Below are positions 17,101 to 26,166 of a stretch of 64,000 nucleotides of DNA, in pieces (within the stretch, counting starts at the first letter, position 1; every line of letters starts with the position of its first letter). The notes under the pieces were generated by a model that worked only from the letters and a program-made list of their open reading frames with translations, had not been told where the DNA came from and did not search any database. Origin of the DNA: Candidatus Poribacteria bacterium (lineage in GTDB: Bacteria; Poribacteria; WGA-4E; WGA-3G); the NCBI GenBank assembly GCA_007571305.1, contig RKRR01000133.1:1-64000 (forward strand), in the 5' to 3' direction. The position numbers were made by a program, and so were the translations under genes.

Positions 17101-19822
17101 TGAGAATATCCTCAGCGGCAGTACGTCCGCTAATCTTGAAAGCAAGGTCACCTCCCTCTGTCGCAAACTTTAGAATGCTATTAAGGGTGCCACAGTCTTC
17201 AGCAGTGACGCGAACGTCTTGAGCCACATCTACAAGTTTTCGAGTAAGGTAACCGGACGCTGCGGTTTTCATCGCCGTATCGACCAAACCTTTACGGGAT
17301 CCATAGGTAGAGTTGAAGTAGTCGAGTACATCCAATCCGTCTCGATAAGAGGAAGTGATCGGCGGAATGAGAATTTCTCCGCTCTGCTTCGCTTTCAACC
17401 CGATGACAGCACTGATTTGCATAAATGGATTCTTCCGTGCTCGCGCGCCACTATCTGCCATAATATGTACCGGACTGAAACCCTCTACTGTTTCGTCGCG
17501 TATCTCTAACCCATCGGGATCGACGTAAGGATGAATCTTCCGAGGGTCGCCGCGCTCGACGAGAGATGTCTCCAATTCGGGCAAGACTGAGAACATCTTG
17601 TTCTCAACTGCTTTAATCGCTTTCATCCAGATACGAATCTGCTCGTTTTCGTGTTCTTCACGCTCGGTAGCTGTAACATTACTAAGGAGGGTATCAATCT
17701 CTATCTGTGCTTTACTCACCAAGTCATCACGGTTGTCAGGGGTAATGTAATCCATGATACCGGGCGAAATACCGCTTAGCGTCGCATACTCGAAAGCGAG
17801 CTTCTGGACTTTCTCAAGCACTTCAGTCGTGACACGTGTACCCAATTCATTGAAACACCGATGGATCAGATCAGATAATTCTCTACCCCCGGCTTCTGCA
17901 TTGAAGAACGGAAGGTGCTGCTGGGAATTTTCATCCTCCCACACCAAACCTGACGGTAGTACTTCGTTGAACATTACCCTACCGACTGTCGTCAGAATTG
18001 GTTCCGTGGTTTTCTCGTTATTCCCATTAGATGCCAAGAAGAGCTGAAGGTTGTCGTGCAATTTAAGCTGCCCCGCTGCATGAGCGGTAATTACCTCTTC
18101 TGGATGTGAGTAGCGACGATGGAACCATGGTTTCTCACGGAGGGCATCAAAAGCAGAAGGATCGTTTGTTGCATAAGCATCATGTAGAAGTGACGCATCC
18201 GCCGCGTGCTCTGGCAATTCCTTCGTTAGAAAACTGGGGCCGAGGACCATGTCAAGTTCCGGAACAGCGACAGGATCGCCGTGTGAAGGCTTGAGGATGT
18301 TATGACTGCTGAGCATGAGGAGTTTCGCTTCAGCTTGCGCTTCCATGGTAAGTGGTACGTGGACTGCCATCTGGTCGCCATCAAAATCAGCATTAAACGC
18401 TTTGCAAACGAGTGGCGGAATCCTGATCGATTTGCCTTCTACCAAGACAGGCAAAAATGCCTGAATGCCCAGCCGGTGCAAAGTTGGAGGGCGATTAAGT
18501 AGGACCGGATGATCCGCAATGACTTCCTCTACGACTTCCCATACAGGAGAATCAGAATCAACGTGTTCAGCAATGTGCTTCGCACGTTTAATCGTCTGTG
18601 TATACCCATACGCTTGAAGTCTCTCAATGATGAACGGTTTAAACAACTCCACAGCCATTCGTTTTGGGATCCCACACTGATGCAACCCCAATTCAGGCCC
18701 AACAACGATGACACTACGCCCGGAGTAGTCAACCCGCTTACCAAGCAGATTCTGACGGAATCTCCCAATCTTACCTTTGAGGACATCGGCAAGGGATTTG
18801 AGCGGGCGATTCCCCGGACCGGTGACACGTCTACCGTGTCGTCCATTGTCGAAGAATGCGTCAACTGCTTCCTGTAACATCCGTTTCTCGTTCCGAAGAA
18901 TAACTTCTGGAGAACGGAGTTGTATCAGTTTGCGCAGTCGGTTGTTGCGATTGATAACACGGCGATACAGATCGTTCAGGTCACTGGTAGCAAAACGTCC
19001 ACCTTCAAGCGGAACAAGAGGGCGTAAATCCGGCGGGATGACAGGAATAACGTCCAAAATCATCCATTCGGGTCGCTGACCGATTTTTTCAAAGTCCGCT
19101 ATCTGTTTTAGTTGCTTAGCGATCTTCAGTTTTTTCTGATGGCTTGTTGTTGCTTCCAGTTCCGCGGTTAACTTCTCTATTTCTGCCTCAAGATCAATAT
19201 CACTCAGTAATTCGCGAATGACTTCTGCGCCGGTGCCAGCCCGAAATCCGCCCCAGTACTTGTTGCTGTGCTCTATGTACTCAATCTCGGTGAGCACTTG
19301 CCCACGTTCAAGAGGACAATCTGGGTCAGTCACTTCAACGACGATAAAACCCTCAAAATAGAGGACACGTTCAACATCACGTGAGGAGAGTTCACAGAAA
19401 GTGCCGATCCGGGAAGGAATTCCTTTAAAGTACCATATATGTGAAACAGGCGCGGCGAGTTGGATATATCCGAGTCGATCTCTGCGAACGCGCTGTTGCG
19501 TAATTTCAACACCACAACGGTCACATATCATCCCTTTATGTTTAATCCGTTTATACTTACCGCAGTTACACTCCCAGTCCTTTTGTGGTCCAAAGATAGC
19601 TTCACAGAATAGCCCATCCGGTTCTGGACGAAAGGAGCGGTAGTTAATAGTCTCCGCCTTCTTGACCTCACCACAATTACACGTCCCTTTCTCTGGGCAG
19701 ATAAAAGGCTCATCCGCTGATTGGGCAGGATTCCGCCGTTTGCAACTGGTCTTCTTCGACTCATCTTTAATCTGATCAGGCGAAGCTATTTTTATAGAGA
19801 TGCTGTCAAATGCCGTGTTCAT
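14132..19822 (-). CDS. rpoC: RNA polymerase beta-prime subunit with a repeat-expanded trigger-loop insertion
   Basis: Beta-prime of 1896 aa; usual lengths are about 1150-1500. Canonical parts are present: N-terminal zinc cysteines in [18 protein letters not shown] and ICDRCGVE, the catalytic NADFDGD (Asp479, Asp481, Asp483), a second zinc cluster (C946, C953, C956) and trigger loop TMRTFHTGG (to 997). After it, where SI3 lies in E. coli, an insertion of over 600 aa holds about twelve tandem copies of a 40-residue module (1049-1585; for example [20 protein letters not shown]) before the chain resumes at [16 protein letters not shown] native copy of the module sits at 155-193 ([19 protein letters not shown]). 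About 30 residues with four extra cysteines (C27, C42, C48, C50) are inserted near the N-terminus. Start ATG 19822 has GGAGG upstream. It lies 205 bases after rpoB. Confidence 0.97.
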   Translation of the reverse strand: MNTAFDSISIKIASPDQIKDESKKTSCKRRNPAQSADEPFICPEKGTCNCGEVKKAETINYRSFRPEPDGLFCEAIFGPQKDWECNCGKYKRIKHKGMICDRCGVEITQQRVRRDRLGYIQLAAPVSHIWYFKGIPSRIGTFCELSSRDVERVLYFEGFIVVEVTDPDCPLERGQVLTEIEYIEHSNKYWGGFRAGTGAEVIRELLSDIDLEAEIEKLTAELEATTSHQKKLKIAKQLKQIADFEKIGQRPEWMILDVIPVIPPDLRPLVPLEGGRFATSDLNDLYRRVINRNNRLRKLIQLRSPEVILRNEKRMLQEAVDAFFDNGRHGRRVTGPGNRPLKSLADVLKGKIGRFRQNLLGKRVDYSGRSVIVVGPELGLHQCGIPKRMAVELFKPFIIERLQAYGYTQTIKRAKHIAEHVDSDSPVWEVVEEVIADHPVLLNRPPTLHRLGIQAFLPVLVEGKSIRIPPLVCKAFNADFDGDQMAVHVPLTMEAQAEAKLLMLSSHNILKPSHGDPVAVPELDMVLGPSFLTKELPEHAADASLLHDAYATNDPSAFDALREKPWFHRRYSHPEEVITAHAAGQLKLHDNLQLFLASNGNNEKTTEPILTTVGRVMFNEVLPSGLVWEDENSQQHLPFFNAEAGGRELSDLIHRCFNELGTRVTTEVLEKVQKLAFEYATLSGISPGIMDYITPDNRDDLVSKAQIEIDTLLSNVTATEREEHENEQIRIWMKAIKAVENKMFSVLPELETSLVERGDPRKIHPYVDPDGLEIRDETVEGFSPVHIMADSGARARKNPFMQISAVIGLKAKQSGEILIPPITSSYRDGLDVLDYFNSTYGSRKGLVDTAMKTAASGYLTRKLVDVAQDVRVTAEDCGTLNSILKFATEGGDLAFKISGRTAAEDILNPESGELLVPSGSIISAQMADQIDTLGIRVVQVRSVLTCQTDDGVCAKCYGNDLTTNDLVNVGEAVGIIAAQSIGEPGTQLTMRTFHTGGAVEDVSEARQRRILSKVDGTVYFRDFQPGRTVEKEGGLWVATENRENLDGPAYKVQQINHPECQLREGELLSEKQYMENTERYKGFDTKTWLYEVTEVLDSACNLKLGDRLSQSEYLKAQMEYGFQRFVNPKYRVTRVQSPKLPLSVGTELTEEEIEQLRAEVRQGVSGEWHYSDAETGAPIEIENLTAASGSERTNGSPDSPDTANASGRDASFNRVYRITEIDEQTSKDFGLKVGDEVAPEDIAPLLNPFEVETKPVYVVHTEVGEFTVGQTLTFREYEDARIEYQQFERAFKVEKQEVERHYVTAVYHSDCPLEKGEELSESALTRAHKRFTGFDAQRLRHRITQVYHPDCPLKPGELISESEAKQFDERYPGFVTSQSKHTTGGFEADRMYRITTVNHPDCSLEVGSLLTQKESTANRRHYKGFEVARHYEVTNIEDGTTALSVGQRLTEPEYKALRKTDATLPEKVKSLYHVVSVHHPELELEVGTELSEDEYKTYHRQFKGFDAELVYRVTEDKREVDEPLEVGTILPSKEYRALDKANLQITHTVTEVYHPNCKYAVGDELPEETYNEASRQYPGFEVDELSLRMRIEVETTDGNRVPHVIPTGYSFSLTEGGSIRKGDTLAELHERTANLDIVAGIPRVTELFEARRPKRGEAAEIAEIEGYVQSAGTKSGIPAYRIEHEGYKSSLYQIPDEKRRVAEGDWVNAGEPLTDGYLNPHDILSIGRTTIEGVSVEGEEAVWSYLIDEVQKVYGKGIINDKHVETIVRQMLTKIRITDPGDTDFYPNDEVQRRQFERVNSEIEEKGGTPASGEPTLQSISKASLSTDSFISAASFQQTTKVLTDAAVGGQTDRLFGLKENVILGRLIPAGSGFSSFQNLEVSAIEAEIDETGADD
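15068..16678 (-). repeat. coding tandem repeat array in rpoC (about 12 modules)
   Basis: Encodes residues 1049-1585. Each module has the pattern (V/I)xxVxHPDCxLxxGxxLSExEYxxxxRxYxGF. Module starts can be recognised by AYKV, LYEV, KYRV, VYRI, VYVV, RHYV, RHRI, MYRI, HYEV, LYHV, VYRV and HTV. A Ser/Gly/Asn-rich linker of about 45 residues separates the third and fourth. The DNA copies have diverged, so this is an old expansion rather than slippage. Confidence 0.85.
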
Positions 19823-20027
19823 GTTTTAATTACCTCCAAACTACACATTGTTCCACTACGTTTCACGATGGTGTTGGCAAAGCACGAATGTGAAAAAGAA
19901 TGTGTTCGGAAAGATGTACGATTCCAAAAAACCTAAAGATCCGTACAGATTCCTTTCCACATCAAAATAAACCAAAAATCAGCGTGAAACGAAGTGAACG
20001 CTGAGAAAGTGGCCATGGTTAAAAGGG
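19823..20027. other. rpoB-rpoC intergenic spacer
   Basis: Contains the rpoC ribosome site (GGAGG about 10 bases before the ATG), the 24-base leader element (19848-19871), and a palindrome with stem CAGCGT/ACGCTG around GAAACGAAGTGA (about 19981-20004) that looks like a related element. No gene. Confidence 0.45.
19848..19871 (-). repeat. 24-base leader element (TGAAACGNAGTGGAA type), rpoC copy
   Basis: Exact inverted copy of 12584-12607. In rpoC sense it reads CCATCGTGAAACG-TAGTGGAACAA and ends 25 bases before the ATG, with the ribosome site between. Confidence 0.6.
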
Positions 20028-23000
20028 CTATTCTTCATCCTTATCGAGGGATACATGAAGTCCAAGGGTTTGGAGCTCGCGGACTAAGACTTTGAATGAT
20101 TCCGGTGTACCGGGCTGGTCAGGGTTTAACCCTTTCACAACCGACTCGTAAATTTCTCTTCTGCCGAGAACGTCATCTGATTTGAGCGTGAGCATTTCTT
20201 GGAGCGTATGGGCGGCACCATAAGCCTCCAATGCCCAGACCTCCATCTCACCGAGTCGTTGACCGCCATGTTGTGCCTTGCCACCCAACGGTTGCTGTGT
20301 AACAAGAGAGTAGGGGCCCGTTGAGCGAGCATGCATCTTATCAGCAACAAGGTGGTTCAGTTTAAGGAAATAGACATGCCCCACCGTTACTTCCTGTGCA
20401 AATGGCTCACCGGTTCTACCATCAAAGAGGATACTCTTACCGGTCTGTTTACTGCGTTCAGGTAGATCGGTCTTACCGAGCATTTCAAAGATTTCCTCCT
20501 CTGTCGCACCATCAAATACAGGGGACTCTACTCGAATACCGAGTTCATGGCATGCCCATCCAAGATGAATTTCCAAGATTTGACCGACGTTCATTCGAGA
20601 GGGGACCCCTAACGGGTTCAGTACCAGTTCAACCGGGGTGCCGTCTGGGAGATAGGGCATGTCCTCAGCGGGCAAGATTTTGGCAACAACACCTTTGTTC
20701 CCGTAGCGACCCGCCATCTTATCCCCAACAGAAATCGGACGCTTGCTTGCGACGTAGACTTTGACGCGTTTGATGACTCCTGGTTTCAGTTCATCACCCA
20801 TCTCTAACTGTTGGAGTGCTCGTTCTTTCTCTTCAATGTAAGTGGTTATTCTACCTTGTGCCATCTCTTCAACGCGCTGGATATGCTCCTTGGCATTCGG
20901 ATCGGTTACATGGATGTCTGAGAAAGACAAACTACAGGATTTACGCGCCTGCTGATAGTCAGAATCGGAAACATATTCTCCAACCGCCAGTCGGCAACCT
21001 GGGTCAAAAATAGCGGTAATATGCCAGAGGCAGTCGGTTTTCAATTCCTTGGTAGTCCGGCTGAGTGCTGCCCATTCATTCGCGGTTAACCGCTGCCCCG
21101 CCGCTATAGGACGCGCGGGGAAATCCCTGGATATTCGTAGATAATCGCTGTCGGAGAGTTCTTGACCTTCAGTCAAGGGACACTCAGGCTCGAAAACTTC
21201 GTTAATTCGCCAAAACAACTCGGCTTGTAGACCGGGATACGCTTGACTAAAGTTCACCCATTCTTCTTCATTCAATCTCTGCGTCTCAACGACAGGGCAT
21301 CCAGCTGCTTCAATCTGTTCGGTAATCCCAGTCTCAAACTCAGAACGCTCACACGGTTGCAATACAGCGTCATCTGTAAGCTCATAGAAATCCCAATTAT
21401 CGGGTTCTGACTCACCGCTGGTTACCAATACACCAAATCGTGCTTCTGCTGCTGCAAGCATTTCCATCAGATGTTCGGAATTGTACCCATTTTCAGTGTC
21501 CTCATCTTCATACATAACAATAGCAATCACACTGTTATCGTAACCCTGAAGTACAGCATCAGCGTCTTCTAAGTCTTCATCTACAGGCTCCGTCTCCTGC
21601 AAGAATGGCTCCGTGCTTCCTAAAATCGGTTTACATACTTCGGTAAAGTACTCTGGCACTGTTGAAGCATCCGAGGGATGAACCACAATAGTAGGAATCG
21701 ATTCAGGAACATCTGTTACCCTATAACCTGCTTCAGCACTAAAAGCTTCAGAGTTTGTATCTTCGGTTACCAGATGGTACTCATCTGCAGTGAAACCGGA
21801 AATATAAGCGTCCAAAGCCTCAGCTGTCAGAGGATCCCCAGCATGAGCGAAAGGTTCAGCATCACCTTTCGTTCCATTCACGGTGTAAAGCGACTCCGCA
21901 AGTTCACAGCCGATGAGTTTTTTGCGAATCGCTTCGGTTTTTCGGAGACGGGTAGAGGCGATCTGCTCGCGCGAAGTTTCCTCAATCTCCTTGCGTTTCG
22001 CTTCGTAGCGCAAATTGTCAGCCATTGATAACCCTGATTCGCCTTGTGTCCAACCGCCACGACGGGAGACAGCATCCTGCTTACGGGAGAACACCTTTAC
22101 ATCGATGACAACGCCTTCAACACCGGGACGTATATAAGTCGAAGCATCTCTGACCTCTTTGACCTTTTCACCAAAGATCGCGCGTAGGAGTTTCTCTTCG
22201 GGACCATATTCACTTTCCCCTTTCGGTGTGATTTTTCCGACGAGAATGCTTCCGGCACCCACGACGCTCCCAACGCGAATAATACCCTCTTCATCGAGTT
22301 GGGTGAGCCGCTGCTCACTCACGTTCGGGATATCACGGGTGATCTCCTCCGGACCTACTTTCGTCTCACGCGCCTCTACCTCAAATTCTTCAATGTGGAT
22401 AGAGGTGAAGGTATCCTCCTTGATGAGCGTTTCACTTATCAGGATAGAGTCCTCATAGTTGTGACCACCCCACGGCATATAAGCACAGAGTATATTCCGC
22501 CCAAGCGCGAGTTCACCACTCTCTGTAGAGGTGCCATCTACAATAACTTGTCCGGCTTCAACTTTATCGCCCACCGCAACAATGGGACGTTGGTGGATAC
22601 AGGTGCCGCTGTTACTTCGTTGGAAGGTCTTGAGTGTGTAGACATCGTAGCCCATTGCGCTGAACGTGTTTTCACCCTTGTCGTGATGAAGTGTTTCGCC
22701 AGTATATATAAGAATCTCATCGGCGGAAACACTTTCGACGGTCCCGGCTCGATCCGCGGTGATGAGCGCGCCTGAATACAGGGCAGCGGGTGCTTCCATC
22801 CCCGTTCCGACGAGTGGTGCTTCTGGACGGACAAGTGGTACAGCCTGACGTTGGTGATTAGCTCCCATCAACGCACGGTTTGCGTCCTCGTGTTCCAAGA
22901 ATGGAACCAGCGCGGCAGAAATGCCAACGATCTGTTGTGGGGACACACCAATATAGTCCACTTTTTCCATCGGAAGGGATAGCACATCTTCTCCACTCCG

Positions 23001-25184
23001 TACAGGGAGTGTATTCTCATAAATACCTGCACCACCATTTCCAGATTTTTGGGTGTCGCGCAAGGGTGCCTTCGCGGCGATGTACGCAGTATCCTCACTA
23101 TCTGCTGTGAGATATTCCACTGGACCCAGCGCAGGACCCTCCTCAACCTTATGATAGGGTGTTTCTATAAAGCCGTAGGGGTTTATACGTCCATAACACG
23201 CCAAAGAAACGATAAGTCCGATGGACGGACCCTCAGGCGTTTCTAAGGGGCAGACACGTCCATAGTGTGTTCGATGGACATCCCGCACAGCTGCCGTAGC
23301 CCTATCTCGGTGAAGCCCACCGGGACCGATCGCCGAGATACGACGCTTATGTGTCAATTCATCCAAGGGATTAATCTGTTGCATGAACTGTGACAGTTGG
23401 TTGGACCCAAAAAATTCCCGAAGTGCCATCATCAACGGCTTCGGATTTATCAGAGAAGACGGGACGACCTTTGCAATATCGCTGTTGGTACTCAAGCGTT
23501 CGCGCGTAGTCCTGCGAATCTGGAATAAACCCATTCGAAACTGGTTTTCGAGGAGCTCACCGATAACACGGACACGGCGATTACCAAGATGATCGAGATC
23601 GTCTTTCGGGGCAATCCCATTGTGGACTTTAAGGAGATAACCGACTGTAGCGGCAATATCTTGGGGACGGAGCGTGCGTAATGTCTCTGGAGGTGGCTCA
23701 CCATAAATGGGAATATTCTGAAATTTTCGATTCAGTTTGTACCTTCCAACGACACCTAAATCGTATCGATGGGCATCAAAGAGCAACCATGAAAGGTGTT
23801 TGCGAGCGTTCTCTATGCCAGCAGGGTCCCCAGGTCTCAGTGTGCGGAAAATTGTAAGCAGTGCGGCATCTTGTAAAGTATATGGCTCTTCATAGTCCGC
23901 TTGTCGGTCGAGCTCCAATGTGTTACGTAAAAATCGGATGTGCTGGCAGTCTTCCTCATCCAGTACGATGAGTGCCTCAACGCCAGCTTCACTGAGGCGT
24001 TCCAATTCTGTTTCAGTGAGCAACGTGTTCGCAGTGAGGAGTACTTCGCCAGTTACGTGGTTGATAACGTCCTCCGCGCAGACTCTGCCGACACTTTCCT
24101 GACTACTTTGGGACAAAAGTCGTTCAGCTGTGAACGCTTTGCTTCCGTAACGGGCGCGTGCCTCTTCGTATTCTGAATTCGTTAGCAATTGTCCGGGAAC
24201 AAACTCACATCCACTGTTATGGGTGTCAACCACACGTCGAAGAAGTTCAGTTTCAAAACCCTTCCATTTTCTGCGAAGGCTCGTACGCTTGTTATATGTA
24301 AGTTCTTGTCCAATCTCCAGTGGGCAGTCCTTATCAGTGACTTCTATAACGCGATAACACTTCTCTACTTCAAGATCAGGATAGTCTCGGTTGGCTTGTC
24401 GAAAGTCGGTAGCATTTAACAAATCACCTGATTTGAGTTGTTTTGTCGGGCCTGCTACATCGGTAACCTCCCATCCGGCAAGCACAAGTCGTTCCGTTTT
24501 CGCGTAAAGTTTCAGAATGTCGGCATCCGACCCCCAACCGAGTGCCCGAAGTAGCACAGTAGCGGGTAGTTTTCTACGCTTGTCAATGCGGACGTAAATC
24601 TGATCTTTAGTGTCTATTTCAAATTCAACCCATGCTCCTCGATACGGGATAATTTGAGCGGTCGGTGTACTCCGCCCCGTCGGTAATGATTTTTCAAGGA
24701 AAATTACGCCCGGTGAACGGTGCAGCTGACTCACGATGACACGTTCACTGCCGTTGACAATGAAGCTACCGTTTTCAGTCATTAAAGGGACTTCACCGAG
24801 ATACACATCGGATTCTCGGATATCCACAACGTGAGGGTCATCTGCATCCGAGTCTGACTCACGCAGGACAAGCATAATACGGGCAGTCAGTGATACTTGA
24901 TATGTTACACCGCGCGCAACACATTCTTGGAGCGTATATTTCGGTGTACCAAGGCTGTAACTGACAAATTCAAGACTGTTAACCTCCGAAAAGTCGGGAA
25001 TCGGAAATACTTCCTTAAGCACCGCTTGGAGGCCAATATCCGGACGTTCATTCGGTGGGATATTTCGTTGTAAGAAGGCATCATAGGAAAGCTTTTGGGT
25101 CTCTATGAGGTTCGGAAGCTCGGTCCGAACCTGCGTTTTGGCAAAAGACATTCTCTCATTTTTCTCGCGGGACTTTTTGTTCAC
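20028..25184 (-). CDS. rpoB: RNA polymerase beta subunit with two repeat-module insertions
   Basis: Beta of 1718 aa (E. coli 1342). The core is complete: FFGSNQLSQFMQQINPL and THKRRISAIGPGGL (rifampicin pocket), HYGRVCPLETPEGP, WGGHNYEDSI, KMAGRYGNKGVV and the C-terminal GGQRLGEMEVWALEAYGAA. Two insertions carry the same roughly 40-residue module as RpoC. Residues about 236-355 hold three copies (VTDKDCPLEIGQELTYNKR) at the SI1 position. Residues about 1296-1417 hold about three (VFEPECPLTEGQELSDSDY) at the SI2 position, preceded by about 190 residues of acidic sequence I cannot place. The start is GTG at 25184 with GGGAG about 10 bases upstream; the ATG 11 codons later is an alternative. First gene of an rpoB-rpoC operon; no rplL precedes it. 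Confidence 0.97.
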   Translation of the reverse strand: MNKKSREKNERMSFAKTQVRTELPNLIETQKLSYDAFLQRNIPPNERPDIGLQAVLKEVFPIPDFSEVNSLEFVSYSLGTPKYTLQECVARGVTYQVSLTARIMLVLRESDSDADDPHVVDIRESDVYLGEVPLMTENGSFIVNGSERVIVSQLHRSPGVIFLEKSLPTGRSTPTAQIIPYRGAWVEFEIDTKDQIYVRIDKRRKLPATVLLRALGWGSDADILKLYAKTERLVLAGWEVTDVAGPTKQLKSGDLLNATDFRQANRDYPDLEVEKCYRVIEVTDKDCPLEIGQELTYNKRTSLRRKWKGFETELLRRVVDTHNSGCEFVPGQLLTNSEYEEARARYGSKAFTAERLLSQSSQESVGRVCAEDVINHVTGEVLLTANTLLTETELERLSEAGVEALIVLDEEDCQHIRFLRNTLELDRQADYEEPYTLQDAALLTIFRTLRPGDPAGIENARKHLSWLLFDAHRYDLGVVGRYKLNRKFQNIPIYGEPPPETLRTLRPQDIAATVGYLLKVHNGIAPKDDLDHLGNRRVRVIGELLENQFRMGLFQIRRTTRERLSTNSDIAKVVPSSLINPKPLMMALREFFGSNQLSQFMQQINPLDELTHKRRISAIGPGGLHRDRATAAVRDVHRTHYGRVCPLETPEGPSIGLIVSLACYGRINPYGFIETPYHKVEEGPALGPVEYLTADSEDTAYIAAKAPLRDTQKSGNGGAGIYENTLPVRSGEDVLSLPMEKVDYIGVSPQQIVGISAALVPFLEHEDANRALMGANHQRQAVPLVRPEAPLVGTGMEAPAALYSGALITADRAGTVESVSADEILIYTGETLHHDKGENTFSAMGYDVYTLKTFQRSNSGTCIHQRPIVAVGDKVEAGQVIVDGTSTESGELALGRNILCAYMPWGGHNYEDSILISETLIKEDTFTSIHIEEFEVEARETKVGPEEITRDIPNVSEQRLTQLDEEGIIRVGSVVGAGSILVGKITPKGESEYGPEEKLLRAIFGEKVKEVRDASTYIRPGVEGVVIDVKVFSRKQDAVSRRGGWTQGESGLSMADNLRYEAKRKEIEETSREQIASTRLRKTEAIRKKLIGCELAESLYTVNGTKGDAEPFAHAGDPLTAEALDAYISGFTADEYHLVTEDTNSEAFSAEAGYRVTDVPESIPTIVVHPSDASTVPEYFTEVCKPILGSTEPFLQETEPVDEDLEDADAVLQGYDNSVIAIVMYEDEDTENGYNSEHLMEMLAAAEARFGVLVTSGESEPDNWDFYELTDDAVLQPCERSEFETGITEQIEAAGCPVVETQRLNEEEWVNFSQAYPGLQAELFWRINEVFEPECPLTEGQELSDSDYLRISRDFPARPIAAGQRLTANEWAALSRTTKELKTDCLWHITAIFDPGCRLAVGEYVSDSDYQQARKSCSLSFSDIHVTDPNAKEHIQRVEEMAQGRITTYIEEKERALQQLEMGDELKPGVIKRVKVYVASKRPISVGDKMAGRYGNKGVVAKILPAEDMPYLPDGTPVELVLNPLGVPSRMNVGQILEIHLGWACHELGIRVESPVFDGATEEEIFEMLGKTDLPERSKQTGKSILFDGRTGEPFAQEVTVGHVYFLKLNHLVADKMHARSTGPYSLVTQQPLGGKAQHGGQRLGEMEVWALEAYGAAHTLQEMLTLKSDDVLGRREIYESVVKGLNPDQPGTPESFKVLVRELQTLGLHVSLDKDEE
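20934..21299 (-). repeat. coding repeat modules at the RpoB SI2 position
   Basis: Encodes residues 1296-1417. Module cores are VVETQRLNEEEWVNFSQAYP, VFEPECPLTEGQELSDSDY, RPIAAGQRLTANEWAALS and IFDPGCRLAVGEYVSDSDY. They match the RpoC modules in the HPxC-L-x-x-G-x-x-L-S-x-x-x-Y pattern. Confidence 0.75.
24120..24479 (-). repeat. coding repeat modules at the RpoB SI1 position
   Basis: Encodes residues 236-355. Three modules with cores VAGPTKQLKSGDLLNATDF, VTDKDCPLEIGQELTYNK and THNSGCEFVPGQLLTNSEYE, followed by the ordinary lobe sequence VGRVCAEDVINHVTGEVL. Confidence 0.75.
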
Positions 25185-25299
25185 TGAATGAGGTCTCCCT
25201 ACTTGGCGGTGGTTACGCAGTTTGCAAATTGACTTTTGAAAGAATCTGCTTCTTCAACTGCCTTTTCCATCTTAATATGGTGACATAGCATAACAGAAT

Positions 25300-25328
25300 A
25301 TTATACATTATATTTCGCGAAATGTCAA
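25300..25328 (-). promoter_or_regulatory. perfect-consensus promoter for rpoB-rpoC
   Basis: On the minus strand TTGACA (25323-25328), exactly 17 bases, TATAAT (25300-25305). An A/T-rich tract upstream (GCAAAAAAATG, GATTTTTTAG) could be an UP element. The expected start is near 25293, giving a leader of about 110 bases. Confidence 0.85.
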
Positions 25329-25437
25329 GATAGAACTAAAAAATCACATTTTTTTGCATTTTAATGAAATAAGGTATGAGATTAATCCTTAAAATCAAAA
25401 TCGCAATTTTTATACCGATCAGCAAGGCATTGGCATC

Positions 25438-25564
25438 TTATAGTAAAATTCGAAAACATGTTCACACGTGTAGCATAGCCTGTTAGGCTGTGCCAGTCAG
25501 AACAGATAACTTCAGAGTTCGCACGATGCCATGAATGTCCAAGTAATTACGGAATTTACTATAA
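25438..25564 (+). repeat. type B MITE-like repeat element, complete
   Basis: A 127-base element bounded by TTATAGTAAAATTCG and CGGAATTTACTATAA (inverted, one change), with the hairpin core GCATAGCCT-GTT-AGGCTGTGC inside. Other copies are at 34214-34340, 37687-37806, 43018-43298 (interrupted) and 62503-62628. Its right end supplies an in-frame ATG at 25531 that is probably not the true start of the next gene. Confidence 0.8.
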
Positions 25565-25617
25565 ATGTGCTGTTCACGACATCTGATAAAGATGCAATTC
25601 GCATTATTGAGGATCAC

Positions 25618-26166
25618 ATGGGAGCAATCACAACACCGATACAGGTTAAAGCAATCATCGGCGTGCTGACACCGGAGCCCAATGTCCTACCAACAGTTTA
25701 TACGGAACTGACACATCGCCTTGGACCCATTGATTACACAAGTGAATTAATGCCTTTCACGAGCACAGCCTACTACGAGGCTGAAATGGGACCAGACATT
25801 CAACGACAATTTATCAGTTTTGAAAGACTTATCGATGCTGGCATGTTGGCAGCGATGAAGTTGTTCACGAATAACATAGAGCAAGTGTTTGCGATAAAAA
25901 AGTCCGATGGAGACGCGCGGCGGGTCAATTTGGACGCGGGTTACATCTGCTTAGCAAAACTCGTGCTTGCGTCAACAAAAGACCATGCCCATCGTATCTA
26001 CCTCAGCGACGGTATTTACGCCGAAATTACACTCCGCTTCTATCGCAAAACGTTCCAACCCTGGGAATGGAGTTATCCCGACTACCGATTACCAACATAT
26101 ATCGCTATTTTTAACCATATTCGCAGAATCTATAGGAAACAATTAACAAATGCAGAAATATCTTAA
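25618..26166 (+). CDS. DUF4416 family protein
   Basis: The product matches the DUF4416 family throughout: AIIGVLTPEPNVLPTVYTEL, RLGPIDYTSELMPFTSTAYY, FISFERLIDAGMLAAMKLFT, RVNLDAGYICLAKLVLASTK, HRIYLSDGIYAEITLRFYRK and WSYPDYRLPTYIAIFN. The function of the family is unknown. I chose ATG 25618 because it has GAGG five bases upstream, gives the usual family length (182 aa), and because the in-frame extension back to ATG 25531 is encoded by the end of a type B repeat. It overlaps the next gene by 17 bases, so the two are probably co-transcribed. Confidence 0.85.
   Translation: MGAITTPIQVKAIIGVLTPEPNVLPTVYTELTHRLGPIDYTSELMPFTSTAYYEAEMGPDIQRQFISFERLIDAGMLAAMKLFTNNIEQVFAIKKSDGDARRVNLDAGYICLAKLVLASTKDHAHRIYLSDGIYAEITLRFYRKTFQPWEWSYPDYRLPTYIAIFNHIRRIYRKQLTNAEIS

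Noticed and set aside
25185..25299. A leader regulator (ribosomal-protein or attenuator type) upstream of rpoB
   Set aside because: The leader of about 110 bases shows no strong hairpin plus T-run and no conserved ribosomal-protein site that I can recognise.
25531..25617. Upstream extension of the DUF4416 gene to ATG 25531
   Set aside because: The first codons are the right end of a type B repeat. There is no ribosome site, and the family similarity and a GAGG site both favour ATG 25618.
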